This document shows positions 19,313-29,409 of a stretch of 64,000 nucleotides of DNA, piece after piece. The DNA is from Roseibium aestuarii (GTDB lineage: Bacteria > Pseudomonadota > Alphaproteobacteria > Rhizobiales > Stappiaceae). How positions within the stretch are numbered: position 1 is the first letter of the stretch; every line of letters begins with the position of its first letter. The position numbers and the translations under genes were made by a program. The DNA lies in NCBI RefSeq assembly GCF_008477545.1, contig NZ_VORA01000001.1:434001-498000 (forward strand), in the 5' to 3' direction. A model generated the notes under the pieces. It searched no databases. It worked only from the letters and a program-made list of their open reading frames with translations, and had not been told where the DNA came from.

Positions 19313-20224
19313 TCAAGGCACGACCACCGAATAGCCTGTCGCCGCCGGTTCGAGATCCAGCGGAGTGGTCCCAAAGGGGTCGCCGTCGATCTGCACTGCG
19401 ACGGGAAAACCGGCAAGCACGCGAGCCTTCCGGAACGCCATGACCGTGACGCCGCGCGCCTTGTGCACCCGGCCGAGCATCAGCGCCAGCCCGAAGCGCA
19501 GGGCGGAGACCGGATCGTCCTTCTGCAGCACCAGAACGTGCAGGCCTTCGGTGGTCACCGAGGCATCGGGGCATAGCACGAAGGGGCCGCCATAGAACCG
19601 GCCGTTGGTGGCGACCACCAGCTTGCCAGAGAGGGTCTGGCCATCCACATCCACCTGCATCTCGCTGGAGCGCCGGGTGAAGCCTATCCGCAGCGCGGTG
19701 AGCACATAGGCGAGCTTGCCGAGCTTGCGCTTGAGGGACAGCGGCACCCCATGCACCACCTCCGCATCGAACCCGGCGGAGGCCATGAGCACGAAGGGAT
19801 GGCCGTTGGCGAGGCCGAAATGCAGCGGCCTTGTGCGGTGGGCCAGGATCGACCGGGCAATGGCAAGCGGCCGGCGTGGCAGGCCCAGTTCATGGGCGAG
19901 AACATTCGCCGTTCCGGCAGGGATGACCGCCAGATCCGGCGGTGCGTCATTGCGCTGGAAGCCGGTGAGCGCCTCGTTCACCGATCCGTCGCCGCCGGCA
20001 ATCGCCAGCACGTCCAGGGCGAGGAGCGGGTCTGCGGCCAGGCTCTCGATCTCGCCGGCGTGGCTCGTCAGGTGAAGGTCGACCGTGCACTCCGCGTTGC
20101 GCAGATAGGTCATGATCCGCTCGAGCCGCCGGGGATCGTAGCCGCCGCTGGTCGGATTGGCGACGATGAGCACGCGCCTGGCGCGCGGCTCCACAGGGGA
20201 GAGACGGGGCGCCCGGGGGCTCAA
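19313..20224 (-). CDS. Diacylglycerol kinase catalytic-domain (lipid kinase) protein
   Basis: A 303-residue DagK/YegS-family kinase. Visible motifs are [11 protein letters not shown] at the start, the nucleotide-binding [14 protein letters not shown], and [16 protein letters not shown]. The C-terminal beta-sandwich ends [17 protein letters not shown]. Family members phosphorylate diacylglycerol, sphingosine-like lipids or phosphatidylglycerol; the substrate is not evident. The frame starts at a TTG that overlaps the rnhA stop codon; a GTG ten codons later (20194) is an alternative. It is the last gene of the ispH-thrB-rnhA cluster. Confidence 0.9.
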   Translation of the reverse strand: MSPRAPRLSPVEPRARRVLIVANPTSGGYDPRRLERIMTYLRNAECTVDLHLTSHAGEIESLAADPLLALDVLAIAGGDGSVNEALTGFQRNDAPPDLAVIPAGTANVLAHELGLPRRPLAIARSILAHRTRPLHFGLANGHPFVLMASAGFDAEVVHGVPLSLKRKLGKLAYVLTALRIGFTRRSSEMQVDVDGQTLSGKLVVATNGRFYGGPFVLCPDASVTTEGLHVLVLQKDDPVSALRFGLALMLGRVHKARGVTVMAFRKARVLAGFPVAVQIDGDPFGTTPLDLEPAATGYSVVVP

Positions 20225-20694
20225 TCGAAATCCGCCGCGGGCGCGCCGCCCGGCTTGTAGGGCGCCATGCCCTTGCGGGCCAGCGCGTCGGCGCGCTCGT
20301 TTTCCGGATGGCCGGCGTGGCCCTTCACCCAGTGCCAGGTCACGTCATGGCGCTTGCGTGCCTCGTCGAGGGCCTGCCACAGATCGGCATTCTTCACCGG
20401 CTTGTTGGCGGCCGTCTTCCAGTTCTTCTTCTTCCAGGCAAACATCCACTCCTTGATGCCGGAGCGGACATAGGTGCTGTCCGTATAGAGATCGACCGGG
20501 CAGGGGCGGGTCAGGGCGTTGAGGGCTTCGATCGCCGCCGTCAGCTCCATGCGGTTGTTGGTGGTCTCGGACTCGCCGCCGCACAATTCCTTTTCATGCG
20601 CGCCGAAGCGCAGCACGGCGCCCCAGCCGCCCGGGCCCGGGTTTCCGGAGCAGGCACCGTCCGTATAGATCGTGACGCGGGAGGTCTCGCTCAT
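20221..20694 (-). CDS. rnhA: Ribonuclease HI
   Basis: A 157-residue RNase H1 that removes RNA from RNA-DNA hybrids in the cytoplasm. The catalytic acidic residues are present: [11 protein letters not shown] (Asp11), [15 protein letters not shown] (the metal-binding Glu) and [12 protein letters not shown] (Asp), plus the basic protrusion ([15 protein letters not shown]) and [16 protein letters not shown]. It overlaps thrB by 4 bp (ATGA) and the lipid kinase by a few bases, so translation is probably coupled along the operon. Confidence 0.97.
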   Translation of the reverse strand: MSETSRVTIYTDGACSGNPGPGGWGAVLRFGAHEKELCGGESETTNNRMELTAAIEALNALTRPCPVDLYTDSTYVRSGIKEWMFAWKKKNWKTAANKPVKNADLWQALDEARKRHDVTWHWVKGHAGHPENERADALARKGMAPYKPGGAPAADFD

Positions 20695-21656
20695 AGGGCC
20701 AGACCATAGGCGCTGACCGTATCCACGTCCTGGTGGAACTGCAGCTTCTTGAGATATTCCAGCGGATCCTTCGGCGTGACGAGCGCGCCTTCCGGCACGC
20801 TCAGCCAGTCATGCAGACGGGTCAGCAGGAAGCGCAGGGCCGCACCCCGGGCGAGAACCGGCAGGGCTGCGATCTCGGCCGGTTCCAGCGGACGAACCTT
20901 CTGATAGGCGTCGAGCAGGGCCTGGGCCTTGGTCACGTTGAAGGACTGGTCCGGCTCGAAACACCAGGCATTCAGGCAGATCACCAGATCATAGGCAAAG
21001 GAATCGGTGCAGGCGAAATAGAAGTCGATCAGGCCCGACAGCCGGTCGCCGAGGAAGAACACGTTGTCGGGGAAGAGATCCGCATGGATCACGCCGCCGG
21101 GCAGGTCCTGCGGCCAGTCGGCTTCCAGCTGGTCCAGCGCCTGCTCGATGGTCGCGCGAAGCCCGGGCTTCACCTCGTCGGCGCGCGCCGCACTCTGGGA
21201 AAAGAGCGGACGCCAGCTGGCCACCGACAGGCTGTTGCGGCGGGTCATGGCGAAGTCGGCGCCGGCCACATGCAGGGCAGCCAGTCCGCCGCCGAGTCCC
21301 GAGCAGTGCACCGGCTTCGGCCGCTTGACCCACATGCCTTCCAGGAAGGTGACCATGGCGGCCGGACGGCCTGCCAGTTCGCCGAGCGTCGCGCCGGTCT
21401 TCATCACGACCGGTGTCGGGCAGCTCAGCCCCTTGGCAGCCAGATGCTGCATCAGGTTCAGGAAAAAGGGCAGATCGTCCCGGTTCACCCGCTTCTCGTA
21501 GAGGGTGAGGATGAAATAGGCCTTCTCGGTGTGCACGAGGAAGTTGGAGTTCTCGACCCCTTCCGCGATGCCCTTGTAGGACAGCAGCTGGCCAACATCA
21601 TATTGGGCGATGAAGGCGGAAAGCTCTTCATCGGTGACTTCGGTATAGACGGCCAT
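20691..21656 (-). CDS. thrB: Homoserine kinase (ThrB, choline-kinase-like type)
   Basis: A 321-residue ATP-dependent kinase of the APH/choline-kinase fold, the ThrB type found in proteobacteria such as Pseudomonas and rhizobia, not the GHMP type of E. coli. Signals are [20 protein letters not shown] at the start, the catalytic loop [14 protein letters not shown] and the metal-binding [10 protein letters not shown]. It phosphorylates homoserine for threonine synthase, whose gene thrC is 6 kb away. It begins 6 bp after the ispH stop. Confidence 0.95.
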   Translation of the reverse strand: MAVYTEVTDEELSAFIAQYDVGQLLSYKGIAEGVENSNFLVHTEKAYFILTLYEKRVNRDDLPFFLNLMQHLAAKGLSCPTPVVMKTGATLGELAGRPAAMVTFLEGMWVKRPKPVHCSGLGGGLAALHVAGADFAMTRRNSLSVASWRPLFSQSAARADEVKPGLRATIEQALDQLEADWPQDLPGGVIHADLFPDNVFFLGDRLSGLIDFYFACTDSFAYDLVICLNAWCFEPDQSFNVTKAQALLDAYQKVRPLEPAEIAALPVLARGAALRFLLTRLHDWLSVPEGALVTPKDPLEYLKKLQFHQDVDTVSAYGLAL

Positions 21657-21662
21657 GAAACT

Positions 21663-22649
21663 CTACTCTGCGGCGTCGCGCTGATCGCGCAATTCGCGCG
21701 GAAGATTGAAGGCAATGGTCTCTTCGGCCGTGCGCACGATCTCCACCGTGACGTCATGACGTTCGGCGAAGGCGGCGATGATTTCTTCCACCAGCGTTTC
21801 CGGTGCGGAGGCGCCGGCGGTGAGGCCCAGGGTGGAAATGCCCTCGAAGGCAGCCCAGTCGATCTCGCTGGCGCGCTGGATCAGATGCGACACGCGGCAA
21901 CCGGCCCGCTCTCCCACTTCCCGCAGACGCTGGGAGTTGGAGGAATTCGGCGCCCCGACCACGATCATGGCATCCACCTTGGGCGCGACCACCTTGACCG
22001 CTTCCTGGCGGTTGGTCGTGGCGTAGCAGATGTCTTCCTTGTGGGGGGCGACGATGTCGGGGAAGCGCTCCTGCAGCACGGCGACAATGCCTGCCGTGTC
22101 ATCGACGGAGAGCGTGGTCTGGGTGATGAAGGCGAGCGGCTTGTCCGTGCGGCGCACGAAGCGGCGTGCATCCTCTTCCGTCTCGATCAGGGAGACGGTG
22201 CCGTCGGGCAGCTGACCCATGGTGCCGATCACTTCCGGATGGCCGGCGTGGCCGATCAGCAGGATCTCGCGGTCGCGGCGGAAATGGATCTCCGCTTCCT
22301 TGTGCACCTTGGACACCAGCGGGCAGGTGGCGTCGAGGAAGAACATCTGCCGCGACTGGGCGTCGGCGGGCACGGATTTCGGCACCCCGTGGGCAGAGAA
22401 AATCACGGGCCGGTCGCGGTGATCGGCCGGAATCTCGTCCAGCTCCTCGACGAAGACGGCGCCCTTGGCCTTCAGCCCGTCCACGACGAACTTGTTGTGC
22501 ACGATCTCGTGGCGCACGTAGACCGGCTGACCGAATTTCTTCAGCGCCAGCTCGACGATTTGGATCGCGCGGTCCACACCGGCGCAAAAGCCGCGCGGCG
22601 CGCAAAGGAAAACCGTCAGCGGCGGCTTGGGTGTCTGGGCCAAAGTCAT
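21663..22649 (-). CDS. ispH: 4-hydroxy-3-methylbut-2-enyl diphosphate reductase
   Basis: A 328-residue iron-sulfur enzyme for the last step of the MEP isoprenoid pathway, making IPP and DMAPP. The conserved Cys are seen in [15 protein letters not shown] and [15 protein letters not shown], together with the substrate-binding [10 protein letters not shown] and the [10 protein letters not shown] motif near the C-terminus. The frame is open much further upstream, but the family start is [20 protein letters not shown] at 22649, and the upstream part has no homology signal. It is the first gene of the ispH-thrB-rnhA-lipid kinase operon. Confidence 0.96.
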   Translation of the reverse strand: MTLAQTPKPPLTVFLCAPRGFCAGVDRAIQIVELALKKFGQPVYVRHEIVHNKFVVDGLKAKGAVFVEELDEIPADHRDRPVIFSAHGVPKSVPADAQSRQMFFLDATCPLVSKVHKEAEIHFRRDREILLIGHAGHPEVIGTMGQLPDGTVSLIETEEDARRFVRRTDKPLAFITQTTLSVDDTAGIVAVLQERFPDIVAPHKEDICYATTNRQEAVKVVAPKVDAMIVVGAPNSSNSQRLREVGERAGCRVSHLIQRASEIDWAAFEGISTLGLTAGASAPETLVEEIIAAFAERHDVTVEIVRTAEETIAFNLPRELRDQRDAAE

Positions 22650-22845
22650 GCCTGTGCCTGCGTTCTGGGTGATACGCGCAATAAGGGGATCTCCCCGGCC
22701 CATGTCAAGGTTCAAACCGGGCCGCATCCAAAAGCAAGCGGCCCTTTGGCGGCGAACTTGCGGGCCCGAGCGCGCGTCTTCCCCTCGCCAAGGCGAAACG
22801 GACCTGCTATGACCCTTTCGGACAGAAGCAGGGAGTGATGAGCCG

Positions 22846-23508
22846 GTGATGGGTAAGGGCTTTGAAACACTGAATCCTTTGGCGTCCCGACTGGCGCGTG
22901 CGGCAACCCTCGGGGTGGCTCTCGCCCTGGCCGGATGCATGAGCGACCGTCCGGAAGTGGCTGGCGGACCCTCTGGTGTTTCGGCAAGCCCTGCGGCGGC
23001 TTCGTCCGGCGACAACCGTTCCGCCCTGACCAAGATCATTTCCGGCGGCGGCGCACCGCATCAGATCGATCCGGAGGCCTATGCCGCCGATCTCTACTGC
23101 CCGTCGATCCGCCTCATTCCCAATACCCATCTCATCATGAACTTCGAGCGCAACGCGGACGAGGATCCGCGCAAGTTGCTCTATCAGGCGACCGTGTCCG
23201 ACTGGGCGCGCGGCTGCACCCGCGAAGGCACCGATCAGGTTCGCATCAAGGTGGGTGTCTCCGGTCACGTCACGCCGGGCCCGGCCTGGAAGGGCGGCGA
23301 AGTTCTGCTGCCGGTCAAGGTGATGATCGTCACGCCGGTCGAAGATGAAAAGGCGGTCTACGATCAGGTGCTCAATGTGCCCGTGACGCTCGGGGCCGGC
23401 ACGCCGAGCGAAGCCTGGACCATGGTGGACTCCAGCTTCGTTGTGCCGCGTGACAGCGAAATGCAGATTCTTGTTGGTTTCGACGAGAAGGCGCTGGCCC
23501 GCCGCTGA
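22846..23508 (+). CDS. Uncharacterised lipoprotein
   Basis: A 220-residue protein with a lipoprotein signal peptide: basic start, hydrophobic stretch and lipobox LALAGC at residues 26-31. The mature part begins with a low-complexity Ser/Ala/Gly linker and continues with a beta-rich domain, with an invariant-looking [13 protein letters not shown] segment and a second Cys in [10 protein letters not shown] that could form a disulfide. I do not recognise a named family. GTG 22846 has GGGAG 10 bp upstream; ATG 22849 is the next codon and equally possible. It stands alone, upstream of the glycine riboswitch. Confidence 0.75.
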   Translation: MMGKGFETLNPLASRLARAATLGVALALAGCMSDRPEVAGGPSGVSASPAAASSGDNRSALTKIISGGGAPHQIDPEAYAADLYCPSIRLIPNTHLIMNFERNADEDPRKLLYQATVSDWARGCTREGTDQVRIKVGVSGHVTPGPAWKGGEVLLPVKVMIVTPVEDEKAVYDQVLNVPVTLGAGTPSEAWTMVDSSFVVPRDSEMQILVGFDEKALARR

Positions 23509-23539
23509 CGGCAGGGCCTCGCCATATTGACAAGACTTC

Positions 23540-23590
23540 GGGCGCAGGAAAGACTTGCGCCCGGTTCGGTTCGGGTCGTCTCCGAACCGT
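23540..23590 (+). other. Two hairpins after the lipoprotein gene
   Basis: GGGCGCA/TGCGCCC (23540-23562) and CGGTTCGG/CCGAACCG (about 23561-23590) form consecutive stems. They follow a TTGACA at 23527-23532 that may be the -35 of the gcv promoter. They lack a T-run, so they are leader structure or a weak terminator for the lipoprotein gene. Confidence 0.35.
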
Positions 23591-23639
23591 CGAGGGAAGG
23601 TCCCGCAGCCATGGCTGAGGGGGTCCGTCGAACCGACCC

Positions 23640-23857
23640 AAGCGGGAGAGGCCGGCTGCAAGACACCGGCGCCGAAGGAGCAACCGCCCCGGAAACTCTC
23701 AGGCAAAAGGACCGCTCGGGACATAAGCGCTCTGGAAAGCAGTCATCCGGAAGATCGGTCAACCGTCTCCGGAGAAGCTCACCGAAGGAGTAACCGCGTA
23801 ACGCCCGTGGACCGGGTGCGCGGGAAATCTCTCAGGTAGATCGGACAGAGGGGGCAC
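23640..23857 (+). promoter_or_regulatory. Tandem glycine riboswitch (two aptamers)
   Basis: Two consecutive copies of the conserved glycine-aptamer core are visible. The first has GCGGGAGAGGCCGGC, then GCCGAAGGAGCAACCGC and CTCTCAGGCAAAAGGACCG (23642-23720). The second has CTCTGGAAAGCAG, CACCGAAGGAGTAACCGC and AATCTCTCAGGTA ending CGGACAGAGGGGG (23729-23855). A short linker joins them, as in classic gcvT-leader riboswitches. Binding of glycine normally switches on the cleavage operon. It lies 80 bp upstream of gcvT. Confidence 0.96.
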
Positions 23858-23937
23858 GGAAGGAAACGCTCGCGGTCATCGCAAGATGACGGGAGCCGCC
23901 TGTCCGTGTGAAGCCCTTATCTGTTCGAGGTACCTCT

Positions 23938-25089
23938 ATGGCCGATGCTCATGGCGAAGGCGCGCTGAAGAAAACTCCCCTTTACGATCTCCATGTGGAG
24001 CTCGGCGCCCGCATGGTGCCCTTCGCCGGTTACGACATGCCCGTGCAGTATCCTGCCGGCATCATGACCGAGCACAAGGCCACCCGCGACAGCGCCGGCC
24101 TGTTCGACGTGTCCCACATGGGTCAGGCCCTGCTGATCGGTCCCGATCACGAGACGACCGCCCGCGCGCTCGAAGCCCTGACCCCCTCGAACTTCGTCGA
24201 GCTCGGCCATGGCCGTCAGCGCTACACCGTGCTGCTCAATGCCGAGGGCGGCATCATCGACGACCTGATGGTCACGCGCCCGCTCGATCCGGCCGAGGAC
24301 GGCAAGCTGATGATCGTCGTCAACGCCGCCTGCAAGGACGGGGACTACGCCCACCTGGCCGCCAATCTGCCCGCTGACGTGAAACTGGAAATCATCGAGG
24401 ACCGCGCGCTGATCGCTCTTCAGGGTCCGAAGGCCGTGGACGTGGTCGCAGCCCATGCGCCCGCCGCCGCCGATCTCGCCTTCATGACCGCAGCCCCCAT
24501 GGAATTCGACGGCATTGCCGTTCATGTGGCGCGCGCCGGCTACACCGGTGAGGACGGGGTGGAAATGTCCGTGCCCGCAGGCGCAGCCGAAGCCATCTGC
24601 CGCGCCCTTCTGGCCGACGAGCGGGTCTCGCCGATCGGCCTGGGCGCCCGCGACAGCCTGCGCCTGGAAGCCGGCCTCTGCCTCTATGGCCACGACATCG
24701 ACACCACCACCTCTCCGGTCGAAGGCAACATCACCTTCTGCATGCAGAAGCGCCGCCGGGAGGAGGGGGGCTTCCCCGGAGCCGAACGCATCCAGGCCGA
24801 GCTGAAGGATGGCCCCGGCCGTCTGCGCGTCGGCCTCAAGCTCGAAGGCCGTGCGCCGGCCCGGGAAGGCGCCGAGATCCGCACCCCCGATGGCATTCTG
24901 GTGGGCACCCTGACTTCGGGCGGCTTCGCCCCGACCGTCGGCGCCCCCATCGCCATGGGCTATGTCGCCACCGAACACGGCACCCCGGGCACCCGCCTCG
25001 ACCTCATGGTGCGCGGCAAGCCGCTGGCTGCCGAAGTGGTCGAGATGCCCTTCGTGCCCAACCGTTACTACCGCAAACCCAAGGCCTGA
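23938..25089 (+). CDS. gcvT: Aminomethyltransferase (glycine cleavage T protein)
   Basis: A 383-residue tetrahydrofolate-dependent protein that releases ammonia from the aminomethyl-lipoyl H protein and forms 5,10-methylene-THF. Visible hallmarks are the N-terminal KTPLYDLHVELGARMVPFAGYDMPVQY, GLFDVSHMGQ, and the folate-site region RAGYTGEDGVEMSVP with LGARDSLRLEAGLCLYGHD. ATG 23938 is taken; ten more in-frame codons upstream are not conserved. It is the first gene after the glycine riboswitch. Confidence 0.96.
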   Translation: MADAHGEGALKKTPLYDLHVELGARMVPFAGYDMPVQYPAGIMTEHKATRDSAGLFDVSHMGQALLIGPDHETTARALEALTPSNFVELGHGRQRYTVLLNAEGGIIDDLMVTRPLDPAEDGKLMIVVNAACKDGDYAHLAANLPADVKLEIIEDRALIALQGPKAVDVVAAHAPAAADLAFMTAAPMEFDGIAVHVARAGYTGEDGVEMSVPAGAAEAICRALLADERVSPIGLGARDSLRLEAGLCLYGHDIDTTTSPVEGNITFCMQKRRREEGGFPGAERIQAELKDGPGRLRVGLKLEGRAPAREGAEIRTPDGILVGTLTSGGFAPTVGAPIAMGYVATEHGTPGTRLDLMVRGKPLAAEVVEMPFVPNRYYRKPKA

Positions 25090-25122
25090 GAGCCGAACTT
25101 CCAGAAAAACAGGACGCTGAAC

Positions 25123-25494
25123 ATGACCACCTTTTACACCAAGGACCACGAGTGGATCGCCGTTGCCGGTGACATCGCCACCGTTGGCGTGACGAGCTAC
25201 GCCCAGGGCCAGCTCGGCGACGTCGTCTATGTGGAGCTGCCGGAAGGCGGCAAGGCTCTCTCTCAGGGCGACGAAGCCGCCGTCGTGGAATCCGTGAAGG
25301 CTGCTTCCGAAGTCTACGCCCCGATCGATGGCGAAGTGACCGAAGCTAATGATGCGCTGGCCGACGCGCCGGCCATGGTCAACGAGGATCCGGAAGCCGG
25401 TGCCTGGTTCTGGAAGATGTCGATCGCCGACAAGTCCCAGCTGGACGACCTGATGGACGCTACCGCCTACAAGGCCTACGTGGACACGCTCTGA
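25123..25494 (+). CDS. gcvH: Glycine cleavage system H protein
   Basis: A 123-residue lipoyl carrier. The lipoylated lysine is Lys59 in the motif [19 protein letters not shown], and the C-terminal [10 protein letters not shown] segment is typical. It shuttles the aminomethyl group between P, T and L proteins. The gene is 33 bp after gcvT. Its stop is 4 bp before the OsmC-family gene. Confidence 0.97.
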   Translation: MTTFYTKDHEWIAVAGDIATVGVTSYAQGQLGDVVYVELPEGGKALSQGDEAAVVESVKAASEVYAPIDGEVTEANDALADAPAMVNEDPEAGAWFWKMSIADKSQLDDLMDATAYKAYVDTL

Positions 25495-25498
25495 TCCC

Positions 25499-25993
25499 AT
25501 GACCGGCCACCTTCACACCGCTGAAGTGCTGTGGAGCCTGGAGGGCGACCTTGAGAAGGGTCGCTATTCCCGGGCCCATGTCTGGCGCTTCGACGGTGGT
25601 GCCGAGGTGGCCGCTTCGGCCTCGCCCTCCGTGGTGCCTCTGCCCTGGTCCTCGCCCGCGGGTGTCGATCCGGAAGAGGCGTTCCTTGCCGCCGTGTCCT
25701 CCTGTCACATGCTCACCTTCATCGACATTGCCCGGCGCAAGGGCGTGAAGGTGCTGCGCTACGAGGATCACGCGGAAGGCCTCATGGAGGTGATCGATCC
25801 GGACAGCCATCCGAAGCGTATGGGGATCACCAGGGTGACCCTCAACCCTGTCCTCACTCTGGCAGGCGCGATCCCTCCCGATCCCGCCCTGATGGTGGAG
25901 CTGCACGAGGAAGCGCATGCCCTGTGCTTCATCGCCAACTCGGTCTCCTGCGAGATCGTCGTGGCAGCCCATCCGGTGGTGATGGCGGGGTAG
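25499..25993 (+). CDS. OsmC/Ohr family protein inside the gcv operon
   Basis: A 164-residue OsmC-like protein. The pattern VDPEEAFLAAVSSCHMLTF (Cys69) and HEEAHALCFIANSVSC (Cys143) match the two redox Cys of OsmC/Ohr peroxidases, which reduce organic hydroperoxides with lipoylated or thiol partners. A lipoyl-dependent peroxidase next to the lipoyl protein GcvH is a suggestive pairing, though a functional link is inference. It follows gcvH by 4 bp and is separated from gcvPA by 190 bp that hold a palindromic repeat. Confidence 0.88.
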   Translation: MTGHLHTAEVLWSLEGDLEKGRYSRAHVWRFDGGAEVAASASPSVVPLPWSSPAGVDPEEAFLAAVSSCHMLTFIDIARRKGVKVLRYEDHAEGLMEVIDPDSHPKRMGITRVTLNPVLTLAGAIPPDPALMVELHEEAHALCFIANSVSCEIVVAAHPVVMAG

Positions 25994-26007
25994 GGCTTCT
26001 CCGCGGG

Positions 26008-26091
26008 GTCGTCATCCTCGGCCTTGTGCCGAGGATCCAGCTCTTGGAGCCTGACAGTCTGGATGCTCGGCACAAGGCCGAGCATGACGAC
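26008..26091. repeat. Intergenic palindromic repeat (RIME-like), copy 1
   Basis: Two 33-bp arms (26008-26040 and 26059-26091) are inverted repeats matching at 31 of 33 positions, around an 18-bp spacer. Each arm is itself a palindrome built on CTCGGCCTTGTGCCGAG. The design resembles Rhizobium intergenic mosaic elements. It lies inside the gcv operon between the OsmC gene and gcvPA. A related copy lies at 29247-29324. Confidence 0.85.
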
Positions 26092-26186
26092 GCAACGGAT
26101 CGTGCGAAGGCCGTATTGCCGGACTATTTCCAGCTCGTTGAGCTGACAACGAACGAAAACGAAACAACCAACAGGGACCGCTGACC

Positions 26187-27533
26187 ATGCGCTACCTTCC
26201 CCTGAGCAACCAGGACCGGGCCGACATGCTCGCCCGGATCGGCGTTGACAGCATTGATGATCTTTTTGCCGACATCCCACAGAAGGCCCGGCTCAACGAC
26301 CTGATGGATCTGCCGCGCCGCGCCAGCGAGCTGCAGGTGGAGCGTCAGCTCTCCGCGCTGGCCGCAAAGAACGTACCGGCCTCCTCCGTGCCGTTCTTCG
26401 TCGGCGCAGGCGCCTACAAGCACCACGTGCCGGCGACCGTCGATCACCTGATCCAGCGGTCCGAGTTCCTGACGAGCTACACGCCCTATCAGCCGGAAGT
26501 CACCCAAGGGACCCTGCAGTATCTCTTCGAGTTCCAGACCCAGGTTGCCCGCCTGACCGCCATGGATGTGGCCAACGCCTCCATGTATGACGGCTCCACC
26601 GGCACCGCCGAAGCCGTGCTCATGGCGCACCGGGTCACCAAGCGCAAGAAGGCCGTTCTCTCCGGTGGTCTGCACCCGCAGTACCGCGCCGTGGTCGAGG
26701 GTCTTGCCGATCTGGCCGACGATGATGTCGTCTCTCTGCCGGCCGATCCGGCCGGCACCGAGGACATTCTGGCGCAGATCGACAAGGAAACCTCCTGCGT
26801 CGTCGTCCAGTCGCCCAACTTCTACGGCCAGATCGTCGATCTGAAGCCGATCGCTGCCAAGGCCCACGAGTGCGGCGCGCTGCTGATCGCCGTCTTCACG
26901 GAAGTGGTCTCCCTCGGCCTGATCGAGCCCCCCGGGGCCCAGGGCGCCGATATTGTCGTCGGCGAAGGCCAGTCCATCGGCAACGGCCTGAACTTCGGCG
27001 GCCCCTATGTCGGCCTCTTTGCCACCCGGTCCAAGTACATCCGCCAGATGCCGGGCCGTCTCTGCGGCGAAACCACCGACGCGGACGGCAAGCGCGGCTT
27101 CGTGCTGACGCTCTCCACCCGCGAGCAGCACATCCGCCGCGACAAGGCTACGTCCAACATCTGCACCAACTCCGGTCTGTGCGCCCTGGCCTTCACCATT
27201 CACCTGTCGCTGCTGGGCTCCAAGGGCCTGCGTCAGATGGCCACCATCTGCCACGCCAATGCGGTGAAGCTGAAGACGGCGCTGGCCTCGGTTGCCGGTG
27301 TCGAGGTCCTCACCGGCGCCTATTTCAACGAGTTCACGGTGAAGCTGCCGAAGGCGGCCGATGCGGTCGTGGAAGCCCTTGCCGCCAAGGGGATCCTGGC
27401 CGGCGTGCCGGTTTCCCGCCTGGTTCCGGGCAAGGCCGAGCTTGCGAACCTTCTGGTCATCGCAAACACCGAAGTGAACACCGACGACGATCGCGACGCC
27501 CTCGTCGCAGCCCTCAAGGAGGTGCTGGCATGA
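26187..27533 (+). CDS. gcvPA: Glycine dehydrogenase (decarboxylating) subunit 1
   Basis: The 448-residue N-terminal half of the P protein, encoded separately as in many alphaproteobacteria and Firmicutes. It opens [20 protein letters not shown] and contains [21 protein letters not shown] and [21 protein letters not shown]. With subunit 2 it forms the PLP enzyme that decarboxylates glycine and loads the H protein. Its stop overlaps the gcvPB start by 4 bp (ATGA). Confidence 0.96.
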   Translation: MRYLPLSNQDRADMLARIGVDSIDDLFADIPQKARLNDLMDLPRRASELQVERQLSALAAKNVPASSVPFFVGAGAYKHHVPATVDHLIQRSEFLTSYTPYQPEVTQGTLQYLFEFQTQVARLTAMDVANASMYDGSTGTAEAVLMAHRVTKRKKAVLSGGLHPQYRAVVEGLADLADDDVVSLPADPAGTEDILAQIDKETSCVVVQSPNFYGQIVDLKPIAAKAHECGALLIAVFTEVVSLGLIEPPGAQGADIVVGEGQSIGNGLNFGGPYVGLFATRSKYIRQMPGRLCGETTDADGKRGFVLTLSTREQHIRRDKATSNICTNSGLCALAFTIHLSLLGSKGLRQMATICHANAVKLKTALASVAGVEVLTGAYFNEFTVKLPKAADAVVEALAAKGILAGVPVSRLVPGKAELANLLVIANTEVNTDDDRDALVAALKEVLA

Positions 27534-29113
27534 GCATGAATACCCAGGGACGCCCGACTTCTGCCGGCGACACGTCCGTGAGCTATACCCCGAAGACCTT
27601 CACCGGCAACCGTGCCCTCGACATGGAAGAGCCGCTGATCTTCGAATTCGGCCATTTCGACACGACCGGCGTCGACTTCGACATGCCGGACGCCTTCGAG
27701 ATGGAACTCGGCGGTCATGAGCGCAAGGCGGCCCTCGAGCTGCCGGGCCTGGCCGAGCCGGAAGCCATGCGCCACTACGTGCGCCTGTCGCGCAACAACT
27801 ACGCGATCGACGCCGGGCTCTATCCGCTCGGCTCCTGCACCATGAAGCACAATCCGCGGCTGAACGAGAAGATGGCGCGTCTGCCGGGCTTCGGCGACAT
27901 TCACCCGCTGCAGCCGCTCTCCACCGTCAAGGGCGCCGTCGAGCTGATCGACACCCTGGCGCACTGGCTGATGACCATGACCGGCACCACCGCCGTGGCC
28001 ATGAGCCCGAAGGCCGGCGCCCATGGCGAACAGTGCGGCATGATGGCTATCAAGGCGGCCCACAAGGCGGCCGGCCGTGATCCGAAGATCGTGCTGGTTC
28101 CGGAAAGCGCCCATGGCACCAACCCGGCGACCGCGGCCCTCCTCGGCTACAAGGTGGTGTCCATCGATGCCAAGGACGAGGACGGCACCGTCGACCTCGA
28201 AGCCCTGAAGCGCAAGATCGCCGAGCACGAGGGCGACATTGCCGCCATCATGCTGACCAACCCGAACACCTGTGGCCTGTTCGAACGCGAGATCATCGAG
28301 ATCGCCGACGCCATCCACAAGGCCAACGCCTATTTCTACTGCGACGGCGCGAACTACAACGCCATCGTGGGCAAGGCGCGTCCGGGTGATCTCGGCGTCG
28401 ATGCGATGCATATCAACCTGCACAAGACCTTCTCCACCCCGCATGGCGGCGGCGGCCCGGGCTCCGGTCCGGTGGTCCTGTCCGAGCGCCTGGCCCCCTT
28501 CGCGCCGCTGCCCTTCATCCGCAAGGGTGAAGACGGCCCGGTGCTGGTGGAAACCCCGGAAGCCCTGGAAGCCGGCGAGCAGCCCTTCGGCCGCATGACC
28601 GCCTTCCACGGCCAGATGGGCATGTATGTGCGCGCGCTGTCCTACATGCTGAGCCATGGCTCCGACGGCCTGCGTCAGGCCTCCGAGGATGCGGTGCTCA
28701 ACGCCAACTACGTGCGCGTCGGCCTGCAGGACCTCATGAGCCTGCCCTTCGGCGAGCGCCCTTGCATGCATGAAGTGCTCTTCGACGACACCTTCCTGAA
28801 GGACACGGGCGTCACCACCCTCGACTTCGCCAAGGCGATGATCGACGAGGGCTATCACCCGATGACCATGTACTTCCCGCTGGTGGTGCATGGGGCGATG
28901 CTGATCGAGCCGACCGAAAGCGAAAGCCGGGCGTCCCTCGACCTCTTCGTCGCAACCCTGCGGGATCTGGTGATGAGCGCCAGGAACGGCGAGACCGACC
29001 GCTTCTCCGGCGCGCCTTACTTCTCGCCGCGCCGTCGTCTCGACGAGACCTCTGCCGCCCGCAAGCCGGTCCTCAAGTGGGAAGCCCCGGCCCCGGCGGA
29101 AGCCGCCGAATAA
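27530..29113 (+). CDS. gcvPB: Glycine dehydrogenase (decarboxylating) subunit 2
   Basis: The 527-residue PLP-carrying half of the P protein. The cofactor lysine is in [20 protein letters not shown], and the [16 protein letters not shown] and [13 protein letters not shown] stretches are typical. ATG 27530 is preceded by AAGGAGGT 6 bp upstream and overlaps the gcvPA stop. The frame is open for another 660 bp upstream, but this is only a shadow of gcvPA in another frame. Confidence 0.96.
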   Translation: MSMNTQGRPTSAGDTSVSYTPKTFTGNRALDMEEPLIFEFGHFDTTGVDFDMPDAFEMELGGHERKAALELPGLAEPEAMRHYVRLSRNNYAIDAGLYPLGSCTMKHNPRLNEKMARLPGFGDIHPLQPLSTVKGAVELIDTLAHWLMTMTGTTAVAMSPKAGAHGEQCGMMAIKAAHKAAGRDPKIVLVPESAHGTNPATAALLGYKVVSIDAKDEDGTVDLEALKRKIAEHEGDIAAIMLTNPNTCGLFEREIIEIADAIHKANAYFYCDGANYNAIVGKARPGDLGVDAMHINLHKTFSTPHGGGGPGSGPVVLSERLAPFAPLPFIRKGEDGPVLVETPEALEAGEQPFGRMTAFHGQMGMYVRALSYMLSHGSDGLRQASEDAVLNANYVRVGLQDLMSLPFGERPCMHEVLFDDTFLKDTGVTTLDFAKAMIDEGYHPMTMYFPLVVHGAMLIEPTESESRASLDLFVATLRDLVMSARNGETDRFSGAPYFSPRRRLDETSAARKPVLKWEAPAPAEAAE

Positions 29114-29140
29114 CATCGGCAACGCTGTCACGAAACACGA

Positions 29141-29168
29141 AGGCCCGGTCGCAAGACCGGGCCTTTTT
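29141..29168 (+). terminator. Terminator of the glycine cleavage operon
   Basis: AGGCCCGGTC and GACCGGGCCT pair perfectly around a GCAA tetraloop and are followed by TTTT, 27 bp after the gcvPB stop. Confidence 0.92.
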
Positions 29169-29246
29169 CATGCCAGCCACGATGTGCCTTGCTGCACTCT
29201 CCGCCGTCATGCTCACCCGCTCCCTCCACACGGCCTCCCCTCTCCA

Positions 29247-29324
29247 TCGTCATGCTCGGGCCTGTCCCGAGCACCCAGTCTGCGGGCACATAGCTGGATC
29301 CTCGGCACGAGGCCGAGGATGACC
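29247..29324. repeat. Intergenic palindromic repeat (RIME-like), copy 2
   Basis: Related to the repeat at 26008-26091: a left arm 29247-29278 with CTCGGGCCTGTCCCGAG and a right arm 29294-29324 with CTCGGCACGAGGCCGAG, in inverted orientation around a 15-bp spacer. It is more diverged between its arms than copy 1. It lies between the gcv terminator and the tyrS leader promoter. Confidence 0.8.
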
Positions 29325-29373
29325 ATCTAGGGATACTGTCTCACCCGCTTCGCAACCAGCTCGGTCATCACGC

Positions 29374-29403
29374 TTGACAAGCCCGGCACGCTGGCGCCAT
29401 ATC
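29374..29403 (+). promoter_or_regulatory. Putative promoter of the tyrS leader
   Basis: A perfect -35 TTGACA (29374-29379) is followed after 18 bp by CATATC (29398-29403), a weak -10. A start about 7 bp downstream falls at the A of the leader ATG 29410, so the leader would be translated from a leaderless or nearly leaderless mRNA. There is no Shine-Dalgarno sequence before that ATG, which agrees. Confidence 0.55.
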
Positions 29404-29409
29404 GTGGTC

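Noticed and set aside
22650-23039. N-terminal extension of ispH by 130 codons
   Set aside because: It overlaps the start of the divergent lipoprotein gene and shows no conserved sequence; the family start is at 22649.
26870-27529. 660-bp upstream extension of gcvPB
   Set aside because: It overlaps gcvPA completely; AAGGAGGT and the ATGA overlap fix the start at 27530.
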